Assembly: GCA_963422465.1 (NCBI GenBank)
Contig: OY730170.1
Coordinates: 1,860,001 to 1,924,000, forward strand
Direction: 5' to 3'
From: Lichina pygmaea
Taxonomy: Eukaryota; Ascomycota; Lichinomycetes; Lichinales; Lichinaceae
DNA: 64,000 nucleotides
The position numbers and the translations under genes are program-made. Of the stretch, positions 57,946 to 64,000 are shown piece after piece (within the stretch, counting starts at the first letter, position 1; each line of letters begins with the position of its first letter). The notes below the pieces were generated by a model, which had not been told where the DNA came from, did no database searches, and worked only from the letters and a program-made list of their open reading frames with translations.

Positions 57946-57986
<41 letters not shown>

Positions 57987-58102
57987 GGGGTCTTTTACGA
58001 AGTCAAAGCGGCGGGGCTGCCTCCATCGGCGGCGGCGGCGCGACCAAGAGCGGGATCATGAGCAACATTGAACGGATGGGCAAGGGAGGTAGTCTGCACT
58101 AG
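55690..58102 (+). CDS. Long coiled-coil protein, possible cytoskeleton/spindle role
   Basis: Two exons fit: 55,690-56,316 and 56,381-58,102 (GTGAGT...GGCAG), giving 782 residues. The N-terminal part is disordered, with SSFIRDDEGLTGAFERMERE, an Asp run, and DMTLFARLGQGQTWSRSGSP. The middle has SPTPRGKPAAS, TTDLILDFTDQFNAL and TPSERRNLATLLDFDIPPAP. From about residue 360 a Glu/Arg-rich coiled coil runs to about 640 (SSYLSQISSLKASLSGKEAE; VEAAVEKVARELHALYKAKH). The tail is Gly/Ser/Thr low complexity with a 12-Thr run encoded by (ACG)n at 57,948-57,981. I know the family from fungal annotations as an M-repeat or KAP-like protein; its role is not established. ATG 55,690 is the first good start, but AG just after it could be a splice acceptor. 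Confidence 0.8.
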
Positions 58103-58575
58103 AAACCGTTTCCACGTCCCTATCTACACATGTACACCGCCGCGTTCCCTCGTTCCTTGCTCTCTGTGACCTTTTTTTCCACATCTTTCGGGGGTTGTGT
58201 AGTCTGGCGTCGGATGGTCGTGGCTGGTGTGGGCGGGTATGGGATGGCCTGTGCTTGGTTGTGCTAAGCTGGTTTGTGCTGAGCTGGATTGAGCTGGGCA
58301 GGGGACTTGTCACAAGAGTCGTTCAGCAAGCAAACCCCCCCCCCAAAAAAAAAAAACAAAAGCGAGCCCCGTCATGAAACCCGACTGTGTTTATACAACA
58401 GACAATGATGATTGTTGGCATGACTTTCAACAGGCCAGACTGGCCTGGTCTGTGGCTACGGCTCAGGCTGCGTAGCTGAAGGTGTTTTGGCACAGTTGTT
58501 TGTTTGGTTGTTGGCACAACTACAAGGCGTCGGTCTATCGAGAGGGGGAGAAGTCTGCTCCATTGAAGCTCTCGA
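58103..58575. other. 3' region of the coiled-coil gene
   Basis: A C-run followed by an A-run (about 58,336-58,360) and TTGTGCTAAGCTGG-like repeats occur; no gene is seen. It ends at the target duplication of retro-insert B. Confidence 0.4.
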
Positions 58576-58759
58576 GTACTCGAGCACTTGATTGATTGAT
58601 TGAATTCCTACACCGTTCTAGCTCTAGTGTATCTAGGCTATGCCGGGTCAACTATAAAATCAGGCTAGGAAAACTCCAACGAGTAAAAAAACCTCTCCCT
58701 GCAGCACCTAAGGCAGTGCTATCCTATCGAGTAATCTGTGAAACATGGGGGGTGACTGG

Positions 58760-59180
58760 CTAGTAGCCAGTCTCCAGCTGCTCCTGAGCCCAGGAGAACT
58801 GCGGAAGGACACCGTGGCGTAGGATCCACGAGGTGAGGGCGGCGGCGGGCCGTGGGCGTGATATCATCGCCTGGTAGTCAGTAGTAGCCGCCGCAGTGTA
58901 TAAACTGCGGCGTACTCGCTGCAGCCGTGGGCAGTCTAGGATGACATGCTTGGCAGTCTCCCACTGTGCCCCGCAGCTGCAGGCAGGCGTCGGGAAGCCA
59001 GGGACTCGACGCTTGCAAAGAAAGGCAGCCAGCCCGACCTTACCTGTACGTATCTGCGTTAAGATACTGCTCTGCGCTTTGGAGAGGCCAGCTCGGAGCC
59101 GGAGAGTTGCCCGGTATGGCATCTTGTCCGGCTTCCAATTATCACCACCTCCGGGGTCTGGGTCGAGCAGTTGCACCTGC
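58760..59180 (-). pseudogene. C-terminal end of a GC-rich LINE ORF2 (3' part of chimera B)
   Basis: From the junction on, the frame reads PQVQLLDPDPGGGDNWKPDK and continues open to the TAG/TAA at 58,760. The C-x-C...H...C motif CSCGAQWETAKHVILDC is the usual C-terminal Cys/His element of fungal LINEs. The upstream ORF2 (endonuclease, RT) is absent, so the copy is 5'-truncated and non-autonomous. Codon use is much more GC-rich than in LINE-1 and LINE-2, marking a separate LINE family. Confidence 0.8.
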
Positions 59181-60320
59181 GGCCACAGTTGAGCTATGCC
59201 GAGGCATAGCGCAGAGTCGACATCCCGTGCAGGGTCTCTGCCACGCTCCCCCGCGGTCCTGAGGCCTTTTGCGCTCCGCCGTGTACGCTCACCCCTAGGT
59301 CCTGCTTCGGAGCGCCGGGTTGCCAGCCCGGAGCCCACGCTCCAACTGCAGTTTGCTCCTTGAGCCCGTCATTTGCAGCCTGAGCCTGCACTCTGTACGG
59401 ACCGGCATGCGCTTCCGTCCTCTCGGGCCATCTAGACAGTCTCGTAGTAGGCCCAGACCCTACTGCCGTCACTGCCATTATATGCCACGCCCCGCAGCTC
59501 TCGCTGTTTCGCGTTACCTCTGTAGATCTCTCGTACAGAGGCCGACCATGCCTCGCAGGCTCTACGGACCCTGCAGGCCATGCCAGCACCTGCAGGACCG
59601 CCTTTCCAGCCCACTAACCAAGTAGGGAGGAGTCTCAATCTGCCCGCTGTCGCCTGTGGGGCCCCGGTTGTACGTGGTGACCCACCGGAGAACCTCCGAA
59701 CAGAGAATCTCCGGTGCCCCGGCCCCGGTCCGCAGGCAGTCCGAAGGGAACCCGTGGCAAGGCCTTAGGCAAAACCATCAAGCCAGCACTTTGGCTATCA
59801 CACGGCCCTTAGGCACTGGAGCGGCGGGCTTCCTCCGGGCTGCCTGCTCGCCTTCTTGAACACGTATTCCCCGTTCGATTAACAATGCCGCGGTGTAGAT
59901 ATCGCTCCCCTCCTAGAACAAGATCCTCGACGCATTAGCTGCTGGAGACTCTGCTAGGGGGGGTTGTGCGATGAAAACTCCTCTCGACTACTCCAGAGGT
60001 GCCCTGTCGGATGCCTAGACTTCACATCCACCAGCTGCAGGGCTGGCTTCGGGCCGTAGCGTACACGGTAGACATCCGTCGGGTGGTTTTCATAACCAGT
60101 TTGGTCGCAGTCCTCTGTTCTGCTGATGTCGCTTCACGGGGGCGTCCAGGGTGCCTGCGCGACACCTCCGGTGGCCCGTCGCTCCACGGGCACCAGCAGC
60201 TCGACCGGTGACTCAATTAGCTCTCGGTGCAGCGACTACAAGCAGCTTGGGAGACTGCCTGCCATCGCTGCCCCGAGGTTCCCAGCCTGCACCGCGTGGA
60301 GGTTTGAGTCGTCGCAGGCC
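59181..60320 (-). repeat. 1.1-kb non-coding module, copy B
   Basis: This is the same sequence as 10,679-11,799 in inverted orientation, about 95% alike by eye outside the first 110 bp and nearly identical inside them. It has no long open frame in common that looks like a protein. It ends in a perfect 8-bp hairpin GCTATGCC-TC-GGCATAGC followed by TCAACTGTGGCC. Confidence 0.85.
60210..60320 (-). ncRNA. HDV-like self-cleaving ribozyme, copy B
   Basis: Counting from G1 at 60,320, the elements are as follows. P1 GGCCTGC (1-7) pairs with GCAGGCT (31-37), closing in a G1-U37 wobble as in the HDV ribozyme. P2 GACTCAA (11-17) pairs with TTGAGTC (60,216-60,210). P3 ACC (18-20) pairs with GGT (28-30) around loop TCCACGC. 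GGGAAC follows P1. P4 CTCGGGGCAGCGA pairs with TCGCTGCACCGAG with one mismatch. J4/2 is AGCTAA, where the C would be catalytic. The predicted cleavage site is just before G1, exactly at the element's 5' edge next to the target duplication. Confidence 0.82.
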
Positions 60321-60333
60321 GTACTCGAGCACT

Positions 60334-63300
60334 ACTGTACGTATATGCCCCTTATCTAGCTGACCAACGCTACTGACTAAGCCAGGCTAGCCCCAGGCCC
60401 TACCTAGGGCCGCAACAGTTGTTCACAGTTCATCTGTTCAGTATCTGTGATGTTTGTCTGTTTCTCCATCACTATCATCGTCATCACCATCAACATCCCC
60501 ACCGTTCCACATACAAGAGTTGTAAGGAGAAAACTATCTTCAGCTCCAGAACACTGGAAGCAGATAATACCAGAACAGCGGTGGTGGTGATGAGCGAATT
60601 GTCTACTCGTAGTGTATGTAGGTGTGGTGCCATCAAGCTCAGCTACTCCTACATGAGCTACGAATCATTCTCACTTTTAGCTAGGTTTGCAATAGTAGAC
60701 TCTGTGATGTTCCAAGTGATGGTCATGAGGGTTCTGTGATTACAGGCAGTAAGTAGGTCTGACCTCTCTGCTGCTTGGGATTGGCATGTTTGCGGGATAA
60801 AGTGGTCAGTGTTCTATAATATACCGTACGAGTAGTGGTGTTGTGTGCCTTATACTTGGAATGGATATTTTGATATAGCTACACTTCGGAGAGAGGCTGT
60901 AGGTTCGTAGTAGCTGACTAGTATAGTGTCCATTGGTTATTGTTGCGATTAGGTACGGATGGGTCACTCGTGTGGGGATCCACAAAATACCGGGTGTCCA
61001 GTTTTGTAGCCACTGGCATGAAAGAAAGCAAAAGAAGAGTAGACCAGAAGGTCGACTTCAATTACCTTGCCTTCCTAGCAAAGTGAGCAGTCACATGGAC
61101 GCATGCACACTATAACTCCTGGCTCTGATTTGGACTCCTTGCGTACGCGGTTCCATGGACTTGTCACCCAAGTTGGTAGTGGCTGTGTGCAACACGGCCC
61201 TGTTGCAAATTCAGCAGTGTTGTCATCATACTACATGCTGTAAGGGAAGTGGTTGGCCAACCCTGTTCGAGGACACGATTAGCTGATCTGATCTGTGCGC
61301 CCTTGCAGACACTCGGGGTCGGACCACCGCCCCACAAAACAGTGATTGCATCAAGCAAGATGGCTGTACTCTCGGCAACCAACAATCGCAGACGTTGGGG
61401 CACGCAAGGAGACTGCAGTCCCTAGCCTCCAATCTATGGATGGTGGTGTGCTGCTAACCTGTCAAGAGTCTGGTCGCTACGGTATTGGCCGGTACGGCGG
61501 GTAGTGGAGGGCTGGAAAAACTCTTGTTTTTTCCCTGGGACCCGCAGAGATTGTTTGATGCTCACCAGAGGGAGTGGACAAGAACGGAGATGTCGATCCT
61601 GGGCCTGCATCGACGGCGAGTCATCCTGCACATGTGTGGATCTCCCCGCTGTGGTCGGTTCAGCCATGGCCCAATCGACTCCTCACGTTCTTCCAAAGGC
61701 AGCAAGCGTCGCGGTTCTCAAGGTGCAAGAACCGAAATCAGCAGTACAGAGTCGCCCGCAGCTACTTATCGAGGATGAAGTTCAGAATTTTCCAGTGTTG
61801 TCTCCGAGTGTCGACCTTCGCGTATTGATCATCACGGACGATCGGCATGGAAAAAAAGCATCAGATATCGTCGAATAGTACCCCCCCGCAACATCTCCAG
61901 TCGTTGCAGCTGAAACAACAACCACAGCCACGGCCACGGCTCGACGTTGGTGTTTTGTGTTGGGTCGAATGTTTCATGCTCGAGCGCGGTGGGCCGAGTC
62001 GCAGCTTTTCTTGGAAGTCACCGTATGACGATACGAGAGTCTCGAAAGACGGTCCCGACGGACTCGGCGGTGGTTGCACGAAACGTCTTTCCATGCAAGG
62101 GCAGAGTTCTGTACTGACGTACTGACGTACTGACGTACTGACGTACTGACGTACTGACGTACGTACGTCACTTGGGACAGGACAACACCCACCACGATTT
62201 CCTGTGGAGGGTGCGGCTCGGGTCGTCATATCGCGGACAATGTTTTGTTTTCCGGTTCAGCCAAGAAGCACAGTCAGACCACGACCACTAGCACCGCCCT
62301 ACCAGTACGTAGTACCTTCGTACGTATGGACAGTTGCTCTCGCATCCGACTTCTGTGCTACGGAAGTACAGAACGTATGGAGCTACTGTGGCTGACGATG
62401 CCAGCCCCTGTCTGACCTGGACCCAGGAGCTACAGTGCTGCTAAGCTCGGTTGTCTTTCATCGAGAAACTTGGTGGCAGATGGAGTCAGCTGCTTCTCAG
62501 CTGTGCCATCGAACGCCAAGAGCCGACGGCTTCAAGCACGGACTCGATGCTCTCACAAGACCTCTGGCAATGGCTTCCGACGTCACAGCCCATGAACCTC
62601 GGCGTTGCGAGTTACTACAGTACCGTACTCCCGTACGCTCCGGACGTGTGTACGGAACTAGGGAAGTGTGGCCGCCGCACTTACAGGCCCAAAGACTATC
62701 CTTGGGCTGGGCTTACCTCGTACGTACAGTATGTACTACGTACGACTGGCAGGCTTCCGAGGAACAGCTCGCTGGCATCCACGATGCCGCCTGACGCCGC
62801 GGGAAGCGGAGAGAGCACCGCGGACAGTGGTGAAGTGGTGATCGGCCTGGGTTCCTTGGTTCTGGCGCCCACCTACCGGCTTCGTTCGGGTTCGGCGTCG
62901 ACCCGATCGAACTAGACGGACACAGAAAACAAACGAACGGATGGAGCAGCTCCGGCCTCCCGCTGTTGAAGGGCGGCTCGTCGGCAATCACGCCTCCCGA
63001 ACTCGGTCACGCCTCTGAACTCTGAACGGTCGTCCAGCCAGGCCAGCAACTGCTTCAATCGACCGATCACCTCACGATTGGAATTTACATGATTGCCGAC
63101 CACTTCACATCGGGTGAAAGTCTCATGGCCGATTGAGTATGACGATAACAACATTGGCGCATCTTCCCACGCTGCGGCTGGGGGGGCAGGAGAACCCAAC
63201 GAGCCCAAGCCATGCGACTCAGCACGCCCCCGAGGAACTTGATACGGCATACATCGACATCAGTGACCATCGACGGCATTCCAATCCGACATGCCTCCGC

Positions 63301-64000
63301 ACTCCGCGACACTCACGAACGCAGGAGCAGTGCAGGCTGGACGAGCTGAAACGTGCCTCGGTGTCTCGAGAGCTCTTGGTCGCCGGCTCGGAATGCCGGA
63401 TGCTTGCTCGCGGAGGCGAAAGAAATCTCGACCGCCTATAGTACGACGACAGTATCGGCGGATTGGCCGCCACATAGCGGCCGGAAGCGGCCCGGAGTGG
63501 CTCCTGGCCGAGCCGCGACGGACATGGGACAGCCTTGCAAGTATGCTCATCACATTGGTCGAAGCCCAAGAGTGGATTGGATCAATCGACATCTCGCAGC
63601 AGGAGATTGGAAATCGCAGACGGCGAGAAGCGACTTCCAAGTCGATCTGCCGGGTCTTGGCTGCCCCTGAATGTGAGAATGCCGAGCCGGCCGTCCCTGC
63701 GACACTGTTGGCTAGGAAATTCCATGTCACGAAAGCACCGGCGTTGGCTTGGGGGCCGTCTCTGGCTCTCTCTCCGTCTCTGTGTCGTGCGTACATAACT
63801 TACGTACTGTACGTATATACGAATGTACTCCGCACGTACGTACATACGTACTGTAGGATGTCGATGCCGGCTCGACAACTCACGGGACGTCTCACATTGT
63901 CCGCATCGTCGATACCAATACAGAGCCGAGGAGCCTTTACGTAGGTATGTTACGACGAGACGAGGCGTCGCGGTACGGAATACGTAACGCAGATGATGCA
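60334..64000. other. Gene-poor right end
   Basis: No gene is recognised. Open frames of 124 (61,504-61,878 +), 154 (62,451-62,915 +), 217 (63,291-63,944 +) and 178 codons (63,260-63,796 -) overlap or match no family I know. GTACGTAC-type clusters occur at 62,310-62,325, 62,715-62,745 and 63,790-63,860. Confidence 0.5.
62111..62168. repeat. 8-bp tandem repeat (GTACTGAC)n
   Basis: Six and a half direct copies of GTACTGAC are followed by GTACGTACGTCA. The unit keeps the GTAC core that is abundant in intergenic DNA of this window. Confidence 0.9.

Larger units (their letters stand above)
58588..60320 (-). mobile_element. Chimeric retro-insert B (same non-coding module plus a different LINE 3' end)
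   Basis: The insert is bounded by GTACTCGAGCAC at 58,576-58,587 and 60,321-60,332, a 12-13 bp target duplication. Read on the minus strand, it starts at 60,320 with the ribozyme. The shared module runs to 59,181 and then joins the 3' end of a GC-rich LINE. The LINE part encodes the end of ORF2, including SILTQIRTGKVGLAAFLCKR and CSCGAQWETAKHVILDC, with its stop at 58,760. The 3' end is a short TTGA-type repeat tail (TTGATTGATTGATTGA on the plus strand at 58,588-58,603). The junction with the LINE falls after CTGTGGCC, the same base as in copy A. Confidence 0.9.

Noticed and set aside
55690-58102. Cut12 spindle-pole-body protein
   Set aside because: The coiled coil and phospho-site-like N-terminus suggest a spindle or cytoskeleton role, but I could not match the Cut12 motifs I remember, so no name was given.
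59320-59625. 101-codon frame shared by both module copies (also 11,355-11,660)
   Set aside because: It is antisense to the module RNA and Arg/Pro/Ser-rich with no family resemblance. Its conservation follows from overall similarity of the copies.

Overview
The window looks like nuclear DNA of a filamentous ascomycete (Pezizomycotina, most likely Sordariomycetes; I cannot narrow it further). The grounds are short GT-AG introns, a class I hydrophobin, a fungal SAM/HMG-box protein, Tad-type LINEs, Ty3/gypsy elements, and an intact fungal-type homoaconitase (LYS4).

Positions 1 to about 23,750 are an AT-richer transposon graveyard with no host gene. Two copies of a minus-strand Ty3/gypsy family (I) are separated by a LINE 3' fragment. 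A nearly full-length plus-strand LINE (LINE-1, about 5,856-12,956) follows, then the 3' remnant of another Ty3/gypsy family (III). A minus-strand LINE (LINE-2) comes next, split by a full-length but broken Ty3/gypsy element (II, 16,488-22,712) with a TGCAG target duplication. A solo LTR of family II sits inside an LTR of family I with a CTGCG duplication.

The most notable find is a pair of chimeric retro-insertions sharing one 1.1-kb non-coding module. Copy A (10,679-12,544) interrupts LINE-1 and has a 12-13 bp target duplication. Copy B (58,588-60,320, minus strand) also has a 12-13 bp target duplication. Each copy fuses the module, at the same base, to the 3' end of a different LINE. The module starts with what folds by hand into a complete HDV-like self-cleaving ribozyme (P1 with a G1-U37 wobble, P2, P3, P4, and a J4/2 of AGCTAA). 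The layout recalls the MINE (WEIRD plus MGL) chimeras of Magnaporthe; I know of no description of a ribozyme on them.

Positions 24,500-58,100 are a host gene block of higher GC. In order they are: KGD1 (2-oxoglutarate dehydrogenase E1, -), a class I hydrophobin (+), SOD2 (Mn superoxide dismutase, -), PSF3 (GINS subunit, +), thiamine pyrophosphokinase (-), ATIC/ADE17 (+), a possible small Cys-rich protein (+), LYS4 (-), a SAM plus HMG-box protein (-), an RRM-type nucleolar protein (-), decayed STAND-type and macro-domain genes (+), a kelch protein (-), and a long coiled-coil protein (+). I worked out intron positions by hand for KGD1, the hydrophobin, SOD2, PSF3, TPK, ATIC, SAM-HMG and the coiled-coil gene; reading frames close across the junctions.

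Several genes meet in metabolism: TPK makes the thiamine diphosphate used by KGD1, and KGD1 and the lysine (alpha-aminoadipate) pathway of LYS4 both draw on 2-oxoglutarate. I treat this as coincidence of neighbourhood, not a proven cluster. Intergenic DNA is rich in GTACGTAC-like palindromes and homopolymer runs. The last 3.7 kb (60,334-64,000) holds no gene I can recognise.
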